Of a stretch of DNA of 47,034 bases, positions 1 through 8,052 are shown piece after piece. The stretch is from Demequina sp. (GTDB lineage Bacteria > Actinomycetota > Actinomycetes > Actinomycetales > Demequinaceae), in NCBI GenBank assembly GCA_030148645.1, contig JASBTB010000135.1:1-47034 (forward strand), written 5' to 3'. Numbering within the stretch: position 1 is the first letter of the stretch; the number at the start of each line of letters is the position of its first letter. The translations under genes and the position numbers were made by a program. Under the pieces are notes generated by a model. That model was given only the letters and a program-made list of their open reading frames with translations, had not been told where the DNA came from and searched no databases.

Positions 1-790
1 CCAGTTTCTTGGCTTGCACAGGGTCCGCACCATACGTGAGGTCGCCCACCAGCGGATGCCGCATCGCCGCCAGGTGCACCCGGATCTGGTGCGTGCGCCC
101 CGTCTCCAGGCGCACCTCGACGAGCGACGCGGAGGGGAACATCTCGAGAACGTCGTAGTGCGTGATCGAAGGTCGCCCACCCTCGACCACGGCGAACTTG
201 TAGTCGGAACTGGGGTGACGGCCAATCGGCGCGTCGATCGTGCCGCGGGTGGGCTCCAGGTGCCCCTGCGCAACAGCATGGTAGACCTTCTGTACCGTGC
301 GTTCCTTGAACGCCCGCTTGAGAACGGAGTAGGCGGTCCCAGTCTTGGCGACCACCATCAGCCCGGACGTTCCGACGTCGAGCCGATGCACGATGCCTTG
401 ACGCTCGGCCGCCCCTTGCGCGGCAAGGGTGACCCCAGCCTCGGCGAGAGCGCCGGTGACCGTCGGCCCCTGCCACCCAGGAGAGGGATGGGCTGCCACG
501 CCCACGGGCTTGTCGATCACGACAATGTCGGCATCCTCATAGATCCTCGCCACACCACCGGGGATGGGGGGCTCTGGCCGCATAGTCCTGGGTTGCGGAA
601 GATCCACCGCGAGGATGCCTTCGCGCACGGTGTCGGACCTGACGACGGTCGCGCCGTCGACGGCCACACCCCCGCCGTCGATCAGTTCGGCGGCCTTGGT
701 GCGGCTCATGCCGAGCATCCGGGCCACCGCCACGTCGACGCGCTCGCCTACCAGCGCGTCGGGCACCGGCAGAAAGCGGGTGTCGCTCAC
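1..790 (-). CDS. rluD: RluA/RluD-family 23S rRNA pseudouridine synthase (C-terminus cut by window edge)
   Basis: Isomerises uridine to pseudouridine in large-subunit rRNA. Reading the minus strand from a GTG at 790 gives an S4-like N-terminal part (SRTKAAELIDGGGVAVDG, about residues 29-46), then the synthase domain with the catalytic HRLD motif in GIVHRLDVGTSGLM and the late family motif GRTHQIRVH. The reading frame runs off the left edge, so the last residues are missing. The GTG start overlaps the lspA stop as GTGA, so the two are probably translationally coupled; lspA followed by a RluD homologue is a common bacterial pair. The exact target uridine cannot be read from sequence, so the rluD symbol is a family-level guess. 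Confidence 0.9.
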   Translation of the reverse strand, partial: MSDTRFLPVPDALVGERVDVAVARMLGMSRTKAAELIDGGGVAVDGATVVRSDTVREGILAVDLPQPRTMRPEPPIPGGVARIYEDADIVVIDKPVGVAAHPSPGWQGPTVTGALAEAGVTLAAQGAAERQGIVHRLDVGTSGLMVVAKTGTAYSVLKRAFKERTVQKVYHAVAQGHLEPTRGTIDAPIGRHPSSDYKFAVVEGGRPSITHYDVLEMFPSASLVEVRLETGRTHQIRVHLAAMRHPLVGDLTYGADPVQAKKL

Positions 791-1278
791 GGTGCCGCGT
801 CGTGAGCGGTGGGCTGCAAAAGAGGTCGACCGAACAGGCTCACGAGCATGAAGACGGCCGCAGCGCCGACAATCGCAATGTCGGCGACATTGCCCACGAA
901 CAGGTTGCCGTAGTTGATCATGTCGACCACGCGACCCTGCCCGAAGCCAGGCTCACGTACCAGTCGGTCGATCAGATTGCCCGCCGCGCCGCCCAAAGCG
1001 ATACCGAACAACGCAAGCGCCAACGGGGTCCGGGCACGTCGCGCGTAGTACAGGATCCCGGCGGCAACGGCGGCGGCGACGATGGTCAGAACCCAGGTAT
1101 AGCCCTCGCCTAGCGAGAATGCGGCGCCCGAGTTGAACACCAACTGCACGGACAGGACGTCGCCCAGCACGGGGCGCCGAACACCCGGCATGAGCGCGGA
1201 CAGCGCCCACTGCTTGGTGAACTGATCAATCGCAACCACCAGGACAGCAACCAACCATACGGCCAGCCGCACCCTCAA
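787..1278 (-). CDS. lspA: Lipoprotein signal peptidase (signal peptidase II)
   Basis: Membrane aspartyl protease that cleaves signal peptides from prolipoproteins after lipidation. With a TTG start at 1278 the protein is 163 residues, the usual size. Four hydrophobic segments are visible. The family blocks FNSGAAFS, GNLIDR, VVDMI and FVGNVADIAI carry the two catalytic aspartates. I chose TTG because it overlaps the stop of the upstream TraR-type gene (TTGA) and has GAGGAG five bases before it; a GTG two codons later is the alternative. An ATG frame extends further upstream to 1374 but lies wholly inside the neighbouring gene. Confidence 0.92.
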   Translation of the reverse strand: MRVRLAVWLVAVLVVAIDQFTKQWALSALMPGVRRPVLGDVLSVQLVFNSGAAFSLGEGYTWVLTIVAAAVAAGILYYARRARTPLALALFGIALGGAAGNLIDRLVREPGFGQGRVVDMINYGNLFVGNVADIAIVGAAAVFMLVSLFGRPLLQPTAHDAAP

Positions 1279-1727
1279 CGGCGCTCCTCGCGCTGTTTGC
1301 AGGTCACACAGTACGTGGCTCGCGGGAAGGCCTGGAGACGCGCCTTGCCGATCCCCTCGCCGCACGACAGGCACGAACCGAAGGTGTGGTTCTGGATACG
1401 GCGCAGCGCGTCAACCGACTCCACAAGCATTTCGCGGGTGTTGTTGACAATCGACATCTCCTGCTCGCGCTCCAGCGCAGTGGACCCGGCGTCAGCCTGA
1501 TCATCGCCGGAGCCGTCGGACGTGTGCAGGAGGTCGTCGAGGTCGAGTTCGTTGGCGCGATACTCTTCGACGAGCCTGTCCACGTCGGCGTTGAGGGTCG
1601 CCACGATATCGCGCAGTTCGCCGACCTTCCACGGTTCGTCGCCCGCGCGCACGGCCAGCGCCTTCGCGTCGGCAGCCTTGATGTCTGCGGGGTCCACCTT
1701 CACGATGGGTACTTCGGTGCTTGTCAT
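1275..1727 (-). CDS. TraR/DksA-family C4 zinc-finger protein
   Basis: A 150-residue protein with an acidic helical N-terminal half (about residues 40-110, likely coiled coil) and a C-terminal zinc finger CLSCGEGIG...YCVTCK, the TraR/DksA signature. DksA-type proteins act in the RNA polymerase secondary channel, but many actinobacterial members are uncharacterised, so a transcriptional role is family inference. Start is the ATG at 1727, preceded by GTGAGGACCTC; the frame is open further upstream but has no better start. The stop overlaps the lspA start. The N-terminus lacks a clear DksA acidic tip in the canonical place, so it may not bind polymerase as DksA does. Confidence 0.8.
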   Translation of the reverse strand: MTSTEVPIVKVDPADIKAADAKALAVRAGDEPWKVGELRDIVATLNADVDRLVEEYRANELDLDDLLHTSDGSGDDQADAGSTALEREQEMSIVNNTREMLVESVDALRRIQNHTFGSCLSCGEGIGKARLQAFPRATYCVTCKQREERR

Positions 1728-1783
1728 GAGGTCCTCACTTGGGTAACGCAGTGAGAGTAGTCTCACTGGGCGGGGAAGGCAAA

Positions 1784-1817
1784 GCGCCGCGCCGGACCTC
1801 AAGGTCCGACACGGCGC
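1784..1817 (-). terminator. Hairpin downstream of divIVA, possible terminator
   Basis: GCGCCG (1784-1789) pairs with CGGCGC (1812-1817) and an inner GGACCT (1794-1799) pairs with AGGTCC (1802-1807). It lies 16 bases after the divIVA stop and before the TraR-type gene. Only a weak T-rich stretch follows on the minus strand, so it may attenuate rather than terminate. A second small inverted repeat (GTGAGA/TCTCAC, 1751-1766) follows it. Confidence 0.5.
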
Positions 1818-1832
1818 CGCAGCGTGGTGGTA

Positions 1833-2753
1833 CTAGAAGTTCCAGCGTGGCGCGTCGGCCGTATCGTCGCCGGACTCATCGTTCGCGTCTTGTGCCGGAG
1901 GGAACGCCGGGTCGCCCGGTGGCGGGAACTGGGTGGGCTCTGGCGGTGCGGGCTCGACCGTGCCGAACGGGTTCGGATCACCCTGCGGGTCACCGAACGG
2001 GGGCGCCGCCTCGGGCAGCGCGGCGAGCGGCGACTGGGGAGCCGTCGCACTGGTCTCGGACACACCGAACCCCGCGCCGAAGGCACGTGCAGCATCGTGG
2101 TCACTTCGCGCGTCCGGCCCAGGTGCGTCCGTGGTCGGGGACTGCGCCTCAGGGAGGGACGACCCCACCGGGCCTGCACTGGCCTGGGACGCGTTGTGTT
2201 CCAGGTCGCCCAGGAGGTTTTCCAGGTAATTGCGCAGGTGACCCCGGTAGTCACGCTCGAAACGGCGCAGGTCGTCGATGCGACGCTCGAGATCGGCGCG
2301 TTCCGTGTCGAGGTCCTGCATGCGCGCACGCGCATCCTTCTCCGCCTGCTCGACGATCGTCTCGGCCTTGAACTTGCCCTCGTCGATGAGGCGATCGCGA
2401 GCCTCCTCGCCCGCCTGGACGTACTCGTCGTGCAGTTTCTGGGCCATTGCCAGCATGGTGGTGGCCGAAGGCGGGTTGGGGTCGGTTGCGGCCTGCAAGA
2501 GGGTCTCGGAACGCGACTGGGTGACGGCAGCGGGTGGCGCCGTGGCGTTCTGCCCGGTCGCGGGGGCGACCGCGCCGCCACCGGACGCCTGCGCGAGGCG
2601 CTGCTGAAGTTCGTCGCGCTCGGCGGTCAAGGCGGCGATGGTGTTCGCCACCTCGTCGAGGAAGTCGTCTACCTCATCCTGGTCGAAGCCCTCGCGATAC
2701 TTCGTCTTCGAGAAGGCCTTGTTCAGGACGTCTTCGGCTGTCAGCAGGGCCAT
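1833..2753 (-). CDS. divIVA: DivIVA/Wag31 polar growth and septum-site coiled-coil protein
   Basis: Membrane-curvature-sensing scaffold that in Actinobacteria organises tip growth and septum placement. 306 residues from ATG 2753. The N-terminus LLTAEDVLNKAFSKTKYREG followed by FDQDEVDDFLDEV is the DivIVA lipid-binding domain. A low-complexity linker of about 50 residues (Ala, Gly, Thr, Pro) separates it from a second coiled coil (about residues 95-190). The C-terminal ~115 residues are proline- and acid-rich and end in WNF. The frame extends 10 codons upstream, but this ATG sits exactly at the family N-terminus. Last gene of the sepF-yggT-divIVA group, with 102 bases between it and yggT, so it may also have its own promoter. 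Confidence 0.95.
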   Translation of the reverse strand: MALLTAEDVLNKAFSKTKYREGFDQDEVDDFLDEVANTIAALTAERDELQQRLAQASGGGAVAPATGQNATAPPAAVTQSRSETLLQAATDPNPPSATTMLAMAQKLHDEYVQAGEEARDRLIDEGKFKAETIVEQAEKDARARMQDLDTERADLERRIDDLRRFERDYRGHLRNYLENLLGDLEHNASQASAGPVGSSLPEAQSPTTDAPGPDARSDHDAARAFGAGFGVSETSATAPQSPLAALPEAAPPFGDPQGDPNPFGTVEPAPPEPTQFPPPGDPAFPPAQDANDESGDDTADAPRWNF

Positions 2754-2855
2754 GTGTCGTCCATCCTCATGTCGGGGCGGCACTCGACGTCCGCCAGTCG
2801 GTCACTAATGGTGCACTCCCCCTACGTATCGGAACGCACTTGAGTTCCCCACGAA

Positions 2856-3158
2856 CTACCCACCAAGGCCCTGACGCCACTGGGTGAGAACTCCCCGCAG
2901 GATGATCACCGCGAAGAACACCACCAAGAATGCTACGTCAATGCGGATCATTCCAAGGGTCAGCGGAGGCAACACGCGCCGCACAGGCTTGATCAGTGGA
3001 TCCGTGACGACGTACACCGATTCCACCAACAGCGCGGAGAAGCCGTGCGGCTGCCAGTCCCTCGCGAAGGCAAAGACCCACGACAATGCGATGCGCGCAA
3101 GCAGCATGAACGTCAGGATGACAAGCGCGAACAGCGCGAGGTTGATGGCAAAGATCAC
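2856..3158 (-). CDS. YggT-family small membrane protein
   Basis: A 100-residue integral membrane protein with a hydrophobic N-terminal helix (about residues 1-24), a polar middle containing DPLIKPVRRVLPP, the YggT hallmark, and a C-terminal helix pair (about 72-92). Proteins of this family sit beside sepF and divIVA in Gram-positive dcw regions and are linked to cell-wall or septum homeostasis, but the molecular role is not established. Forty-eight bases separate it from the sepF stop, so it probably shares the sepF transcript. Confidence 0.88.
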   Translation of the reverse strand: MIFAINLALFALVILTFMLLARIALSWVFAFARDWQPHGFSALLVESVYVVTDPLIKPVRRVLPPLTLGMIRIDVAFLVVFFAVIILRGVLTQWRQGLGG

Positions 3159-3206
3159 GTGTCAAGGGTACCCGAGCGCCGGGGCCACGCCTGGCCGCGC
3201 CCGAGG

Positions 3207-3683
3207 TCAACTCCCGAAGAATCCGGCCTCGGAAGCGGGCTGCTCGGTGTCCACGGCGATTTCGACGTGTGCGGGAGACAGCAAGAACACGGCCGTCGTG
3301 ACCCGCTCGATGTGTCCATGCAGGCCGAACGACAGGCCAGCGGAGAAGTCCACCAGACGCTTCGCCTCGGCATCGGTCATGTCCGTCAAGTTCATGATGA
3401 CGGGAACCCCTTGGCGAAACGCATCCCCGATGAGGCGTGCGTCGGCGTACGTCCGCGGCTTGATGGTCTGGATGCGCCGCAGGTCGCCGGGTTCGACCGG
3501 TCGGGGACGCTGGTGGCGCTGGGTCGTCGCGCGCGGGTGCGATTCGTGTTGCTCTCGCACCTGGGAAACGTCGTGCAGGTTCGTCACAGGGGCGAGCTCC
3601 TCGTCGGCGTACTCGTAGTCGTAGTCGTCACGGTCCGCCACTTCGAAACCGAAGTACTGCATCGCCTTGCGCATAGCGCTCAT
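3207..3683 (-). CDS. sepF: Cell division protein SepF
   Basis: Membrane-associated FtsZ anchor. 158 residues from ATG 3683. An N-terminal amphipathic stretch ([15 protein letters not shown]) probably binds membrane. An acidic/polar linker follows, then the SepF core beginning [19 protein letters not shown] and ending with [11 protein letters not shown]. The upstream in-frame extension lacks homology to SepF, so this ATG was chosen. It partners the FtsZ C-terminal peptide encoded at 4515-5699. The 97 bases to pgeF hold no YggS gene (see findings). Confidence 0.93.
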   Translation of the reverse strand: MSAMRKAMQYFGFEVADRDDYDYEYADEELAPVTNLHDVSQVREQHESHPRATTQRHQRPRPVEPGDLRRIQTIKPRTYADARLIGDAFRQGVPVIMNLTDMTDAEAKRLVDFSAGLSFGLHGHIERVTTAVFLLSPAHVEIAVDTEQPASEAGFFGS

Positions 3684-3780
3684 GGTTTCGCTCCGCTCTT
3701 GCTTGCTGTGTCCTGCATCCCCCACGGTAGGTTGTTCCGGGGTCCCGGGGCCGCATCGACACGCCGGACCTCGAAGGCGC

Positions 3781-4512
3781 TCACGCAGGTGGCCCGTCGC
3801 ACGACACCACACCGGCCTGCCTGCCGGTCAGGCGATCACGGCGGTAGGAAAACAGGCGGGGCTCCTCGAAGGTGCAGCGGCGGTGGCGGACGACGCGGTC
3901 GAATCCCAGGTGCGCGAGTCTTCCTGCGACCGCTTGGGGCAGGTCGAGCGCGGGGGTTGCCCAGCGGGTGGTCGAGCGCGCGAGTGGGTAGCGTGCGGTG
4001 ACCTCGGCACGCACCTCGCTCGACACTTCGTAGCACCTGCCACAGATCGCTGGACCGATGCTGAAGGTCACGGATTCTTGGCGCACCCCACCATGACGTG
4101 CCTCCATGATCGCCGCCACCGCTGTGTCGACCACGCCGCGAAGCAGGCCCTCCCGACCGACGTGGACGGCGGCGACCGCGCCCGACTCGGCGTCGTGCAC
4201 GAGCAGAGGCACACAGTCGGCCGCGAGCGTCGCGACAGACAATCCCCGCACCGTGGTGATCAGGACGTCCGCCACCGGGGGCTCGCGCCCCGCGAGGTAG
4301 CTCTCGTCCAGATACGCCACTGCGACGCCGTGTGCCGGTCGCATGAAGACGACGGGGCCGCGTACCGCGTCTGCCACGATGCCACGGTTGGTCCCGACTG
4401 CTGAGTCTTCGTCTCCGACGTGGTGAGCCAGGTTGAGGCTGGCGTACGGCCCCACACTGACGCCTCCGTGTCGATCCGTGAAGTAGGCCCGGACAGGCAG
4501 CCCGGCATCCAC
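3781..4512 (-). CDS. pgeF: PgeF/YfiH-type multicopper-oxidase-fold protein (laccase-domain)
   Basis: A DUF152/YfiH-family protein of 243 residues. Motifs: FTDRHGGVS near the N-terminus, the metal-binding DCVPLLVHD and [10 protein letters not shown], and a late [11 protein letters not shown]. In E. coli the homologue removes mis-incorporated amino acids (L-Ser in place of L-Ala) from UDP-MurNAc, which fits its place in the wall cluster; other homologues are reported as purine-nucleoside enzymes. Start GTG 4512 lies two bases after the ftsZ stop; an upstream frame extending to 4560 would sit inside ftsZ. The shadow strand is rich in open frames, as expected for this G+C content. Confidence 0.88.
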   Translation of the reverse strand: MDAGLPVRAYFTDRHGGVSVGPYASLNLAHHVGDEDSAVGTNRGIVADAVRGPVVFMRPAHGVAVAYLDESYLAGREPPVADVLITTVRGLSVATLAADCVPLLVHDAESGAVAAVHVGREGLLRGVVDTAVAAIMEARHGGVRQESVTFSIGPAICGRCYEVSSEVRAEVTARYPLARSTTRWATPALDLPQAVAGRLAHLGFDRVVRHRRCTFEEPRLFSYRRDRLTGRQAGVVSCDGPPA

Positions 4513-4514
4513 GG

Positions 4515-5699
4515 TTACTTCAGGAACTCCGGAACATCCAGGGCGTCGTCGTCTGACCACGACGGCTGCACGTGGATCGTGTCCGTGCGCGGTTCGGGCT
4601 CCCGCCGCCGGCGGGCGTCCGAGTCGGACAGAGACGTCGGCACCGCGTCCACCTCGACGGGCGCATCCACCGGTTCGAGTTCCTCAGCCGACGGTGTGGG
4701 TGTGGCGCCTTCGACGGTGCCCAGAGCGCCCTGGTGGCGGCGCACCGGCGGCGCGCCGCCGTCGAAGCCTGCCGCGATGACCGTGATGCGTAGTTCGTCT
4801 CCCAGTGCGTCGTCGATGACGGTGCCGAAAATGATGTTGGCCTCGGGGTGGGCGGCCTCGCGCACCAGTTTGGCGGCGGTCTCGACCTCCTTGATACCCA
4901 AGTTGGAGCCACCCGCGATGCTCAGGAGTACTCCGTGCGCACCCTCGATGGATGCCTCCAGCAGTGGGGATGCGATCGCACCTTCCGCTGCGGCGAGCGA
5001 ACGGTTTTCGCCGCGGGCGCTCGAGACGCCCATGAGTGCGGTGCCCGCGCCCTTCATCACGGACTTCACGTCGTTGAAGTCCACGTTGATGAGGCCGGGG
5101 GTGGTGATGAGATCCGTGATGCCCTGGACGCCCCCCTGCAACACCTGGTCGGCAGCCGCGAAGGCTCCGAGCACGGAAAGGTTCGCATCCTGGATGTCCA
5201 GCAGCCGATCGTTGGGTATCACGATGAGGGTGTCCACCTCGTCGCGCAAGCGCTCAATGCCTGCCTCCGCCTGGTCGTAGCGACGCCGTCCTTCGAAACT
5301 GAACGGACGCGTCACGACACCGACGGTGAGCGCGCCGAGTGCCCTCGCAATGCGGGCGACGACGGGCGCGCCGCCGGTGCCGGTTCCGCCGCCCTCTCCG
5401 GCCGTCACGAAGACCATGTCGGCGTCCCTCAAAGCCTCGGCGATTTCCTCCTCGTGGTCCTCGGCCGCCTTCCGGCCCACTTCCGGGTCCGCACCGGCAC
5501 CGAGCCCACGGGTCAATTCCCGGCCGATGTCGAGTTTGACATCCGCGTCGGACATCAGCAGCGCTTGCGCATCGGTATTGATGGCGATGAACTCGGCTCC
5601 TTTGAGGCCGACCTCGATCATGCGGTTGACGGCGTTGACGCCGCCGCCGCCGACGCCGACAACCTTGATCGCCGTGATGTAGTTCTGCGGTGCGGCCAT
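4515..5699 (-). CDS. ftsZ: Cell division GTPase FtsZ
   Basis: Tubulin homologue that forms the Z ring. 394 residues from ATG 5699, preceded by GAAGGGAAGG. GTP-binding parts are visible: [12 protein letters not shown] near residue 14 and the tubulin signature GGGTGTG near residue 103, then NPDRLL-type IPNDRLLDI and the T7-loop region [11 protein letters not shown]. The linker after about residue 315 is acidic and rich in Pro/Glu/Asp, and the C-terminal peptide [12 protein letters not shown] is the conserved SepF/FtsQ-region binding tail. An in-frame ATG nine codons upstream is less likely. A 123-base gap to ftsQ holds a separate promoter region with repeats. Confidence 0.98.
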   Translation of the reverse strand: MAAPQNYITAIKVVGVGGGGVNAVNRMIEVGLKGAEFIAINTDAQALLMSDADVKLDIGRELTRGLGAGADPEVGRKAAEDHEEEIAEALRDADMVFVTAGEGGGTGTGGAPVVARIARALGALTVGVVTRPFSFEGRRRYDQAEAGIERLRDEVDTLIVIPNDRLLDIQDANLSVLGAFAAADQVLQGGVQGITDLITTPGLINVDFNDVKSVMKGAGTALMGVSSARGENRSLAAAEGAIASPLLEASIEGAHGVLLSIAGGSNLGIKEVETAAKLVREAAHPEANIIFGTVIDDALGDELRITVIAAGFDGGAPPVRRHQGALGTVEGATPTPSAEELEPVDAPVEVDAVPTSLSDSDARRRREPEPRTDTIHVQPSWSDDDALDVPEFLK

Positions 5700-5714
5700 G
5701 GCCTTCCCTTCAAC

Positions 5715-5754
5715 GTTAAGGTTCAACTTGAGAGTTAAGGTTATGTCAAGTTGA
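5715..5754 (-). promoter_or_regulatory. ftsZ upstream repeats and possible promoter
   Basis: Within 16-55 bases upstream of the ftsZ ATG the minus strand has two copies of AACCTTAAC (5715-5723 and 5734-5742, 19-bp period). It also has a perfect 9-bp inverted repeat, TCAACTTGA (5723-5731) and TCAAGTTGA (5746-5754). A consensus -35 box TTGACA lies at 5744-5749, inside the distal arm. No good -10 is visible at 17 bases. The symmetry suggests a regulator site overlapping a promoter. Confidence 0.55.
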
Positions 5755-5822
5755 TCTGCAATGACGGTACGTGGCAGGCACCCTTGTGGGCCGAATTGAC
5801 GCGCGTGTCGCGCCAGAAACCC

Positions 5823-6695
5823 CTACGTGGCGTCCCGTGTGATGGGCAACGTCGGCGCGGACACGTCGATCACGTCGGCGGTAGACGCAGCACCCGACGC
5901 CAGCATGGCCTCGAGCACCTGGGCCTTCAACGCGGAATCCTGCGAACTGCCCCACTCGACCCGCTGGCCGTCACGGAGGGTAAACGCCACCGTGTCCTGC
6001 GTGAGCGCCCCCATCGATTCCACACGCTCCAGCAGGTTCTGGGGAAGGTTGCGCACCACCTCGAGCACGGCGTCCAAGATTCGCTCGTTGTCGGCGCCCA
6101 GCGGAATGTCAAGCACCGGCAGATTCGCGGGCACCACGTCGACCTGCCCCACCTTCACCGCATCGGCGTCGAGCAACACGAACGTGTCGCCGCTGGCAAT
6201 CGCGGCCACCGGAACACGGGGAGTGATCGTGACGCGCAGCCCCGCGGGCCACACCCGCTCCACCGATGCGTCCTGCACCCCGGTCAGGTCACGCAACTGG
6301 TCGGCAATGGACGGCACGTTGAGCAGCGCGAGGGACGAACCCTCGTATTGCGCAAGCACCGCACCAACGGCGGTTGCATCGACCTCGGGGCTCATCCCCG
6401 ACAACTCCACTTTGACGGGGTCGAGCGAGAAGACCGGCGATCGCAGCACAAGCCACACGATCACGAGCGCCACGGCCGCCACCAACACGTATCGTCCCCA
6501 CGTCACAGCCATGCGGCGGCGCTCGGTGCGCCGACGCTCCGCCAACCTTTCCCGCATCCGATGCGTGACCGTGTCGACCCTGTCCCGCTGAGCGACGGGC
6601 CGCCAGTTGGGGCCCTGCGCCGCACGAGTCCTCGCGGGCGCCGACGCCGGATTCGTGCGGGAAGCCGGGACGGTCGGCGGTCGTCGCTCAGCCAT
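5823..6695 (-). CDS. ftsQ: Cell division protein FtsQ (DivIB)
   Basis: Bitopic divisome protein. 290 residues from ATG 6695, which overlaps the murC stop by 8 bases and has GGGAGGGG just upstream. The cytoplasmic N-terminus (about 1-95) is Arg/Pro/Ala-rich. One membrane helix follows (YVLVAAVALVIVWLVL, about 98-113), then a POTRA domain (VFSLDPVKVELSGM onward, about 115-185) and the FtsQ beta domain with RVTITPRVPVAA. FtsQ recruits FtsL and FtsB and regulates septal peptidoglycan synthesis. Length and domain order are normal for Actinobacteria. Confidence 0.92.
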   Translation of the reverse strand: MAERRPPTVPASRTNPASAPARTRAAQGPNWRPVAQRDRVDTVTHRMRERLAERRRTERRRMAVTWGRYVLVAAVALVIVWLVLRSPVFSLDPVKVELSGMSPEVDATAVGAVLAQYEGSSLALLNVPSIADQLRDLTGVQDASVERVWPAGLRVTITPRVPVAAIASGDTFVLLDADAVKVGQVDVVPANLPVLDIPLGADNERILDAVLEVVRNLPQNLLERVESMGALTQDTVAFTLRDGQRVEWGSSQDSALKAQVLEAMLASGAASTADVIDVSAPTLPITRDAT

Positions 6696-8052
6696 CGGCC
6701 CCTCCCAGAATGTCAAGGATCCAGCCAGCGGCCTGGGTGACCGTTCCGGAACCGACCGTCATGACCGTGTCCCCTGGACGGGCCCGAGCCGCTGCCCTGG
6801 CTGCGGCGTCTTCGAGGCTGTCCGCCAACTCCACCGTGGTCCCCTGGCCCGGTGTCAGCGCATCCGCAATGACCCGTGACGTGACACCCGGAATCGGATC
6901 CTCGCGATCCCCGTACACCGGGGCCAAGATGATGGCCGCATTGTCGATCGACATGGCCCGCCCAAAAGCCTCGCCCAGGGCCTGGGTACGGCTGAACAAC
7001 GCGGGCTGAAACAGCACCACCAACCGCTCAGCCCCATCGGCGCGAGCCGCCGCCAGCACGGCAGCCACCTCCGTCGGGTGGTGCGCATAGTCGTCGATCA
7101 CGCGCCTGCCACGCGCCTCGCCGCGCAGTTCGAAACGCCTGCCGGTACCCGAGAAGGACGCGAGCGCTCGCGCCGCACTCATGGGCTCGACGCCCACTTC
7201 CACGGCGGCACACCACGCGGCTGCGGCGTTGAGCCGCTGATGCACACCGGGCACCGGGACACGCAACGGTACGGTGCGTTGCGCCCACGTCACATTCTGA
7301 TCGCTCACCACCACGTCCGCTGCACGCGCCCCCTCCGGGCGCGGCGCCACGCCGTAGCGCACCACCCGCACCCCGGCATCGGCAGCGGCGTCCGCCACCC
7401 GGGCCCCGCCCGGGTCGTCGACACACGCGATCAGCACCCGAGCCGCAGAGGCGAAGGCGACGAACGCCGCCTCGACCGCGGCAAACGATCCGAAGAAATC
7501 CAGGTGGTCTGGCTCGACGTTGACAACGATCGCGATCTCGGTGTCGTAGTTCAGGAACGATCCGTCGGACTCATCGGCCTCGAGCACGGCGATGTCTGCA
7601 GAACCTCCGTAGCCGCCCGCGACAGCGCCCTCAACCCCGAACACACGGGCCCCCACCGCATAACTGGCGTCGACCCCGCACGCGTGCAAGATGTGCGCGG
7701 CCATAGCCGACGTGGTGGTCTTGCCGTGGGACCCTGCCACTGCGATGAGGCGTCGCCCCTCGAGCGCCCACGCCAACGCTCGGGAGCGGTGCCACACGTC
7801 GATGCCCAACGCGCGGGCCCGCACGAGTTCCACGTTGGTGTCGCGCACGGCCGTGGAGATCACCACCACGTCGGCGCCGTCGACTGCAGCGGCTTCGTGA
7901 CCGACCCTGACGTCGACGCCCGCGTCCTCAAGTGCCGAAAAGTATGCGCTGCGACGCTTGTCGCTGCCCGTGACGGCCACGCCCTTGGCCGCTACCAGGC
8001 GCGCCACGGCCGACATGCCGGAGCCGCCCACGCCGATGAAGTGGAATCTCAT
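6688..8052 (-). CDS. murC: UDP-N-acetylmuramate--L-alanine ligase
   Basis: First amino-acid ligase of peptidoglycan precursor synthesis: ATP-dependent addition of L-Ala to UDP-MurNAc, cytoplasmic. 454 residues. N-terminal Rossmann motif FIGVGGSGMSAVA (residues 5-17), ATP-binding AGSHGKTTTSAM (about 109-120), EADESDGSF, VVNVEPDHLDFFG, and the C-terminal domain with DDYAHHPTEV. The start ATG overlaps the murG stop as ATGA, and the stop is inside the ftsQ start region. All expected catalytic blocks are intact. Confidence 0.97.
   Translation of the reverse strand: MRFHFIGVGGSGMSAVARLVAAKGVAVTGSDKRRSAYFSALEDAGVDVRVGHEAAAVDGADVVVISTAVRDTNVELVRARALGIDVWHRSRALAWALEGRRLIAVAGSHGKTTTSAMAAHILHACGVDASYAVGARVFGVEGAVAGGYGGSADIAVLEADESDGSFLNYDTEIAIVVNVEPDHLDFFGSFAAVEAAFVAFASAARVLIACVDDPGGARVADAAADAGVRVVRYGVAPRPEGARAADVVVSDQNVTWAQRTVPLRVPVPGVHQRLNAAAAWCAAVEVGVEPMSAARALASFSGTGRRFELRGEARGRRVIDDYAHHPTEVAAVLAAARADGAERLVVLFQPALFSRTQALGEAFGRAMSIDNAAIILAPVYGDREDPIPGVTSRVIADALTPGQGTTVELADSLEDAAARAAARARPGDTVMTVGSGTVTQAAGWILDILGGADG

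Noticed and set aside
14-805. Long open frame on the plus strand
   Set aside because: Opposite strand carries a clear RluD-family protein; this is a high-G+C shadow.
1824-2843. 339-codon plus-strand frame
   Set aside because: Antisense of divIVA; composition is Arg-rich and has no family features.
2831-2848. GGAAC/GTTCC inverted repeat upstream of divIVA
   Set aside because: Short arms and no clear partner or regulator; could be an ECF-type promoter but too weak to claim.
4848-5738. 296-codon plus-strand frame
   Set aside because: Antisense of ftsZ, which is unmistakable.
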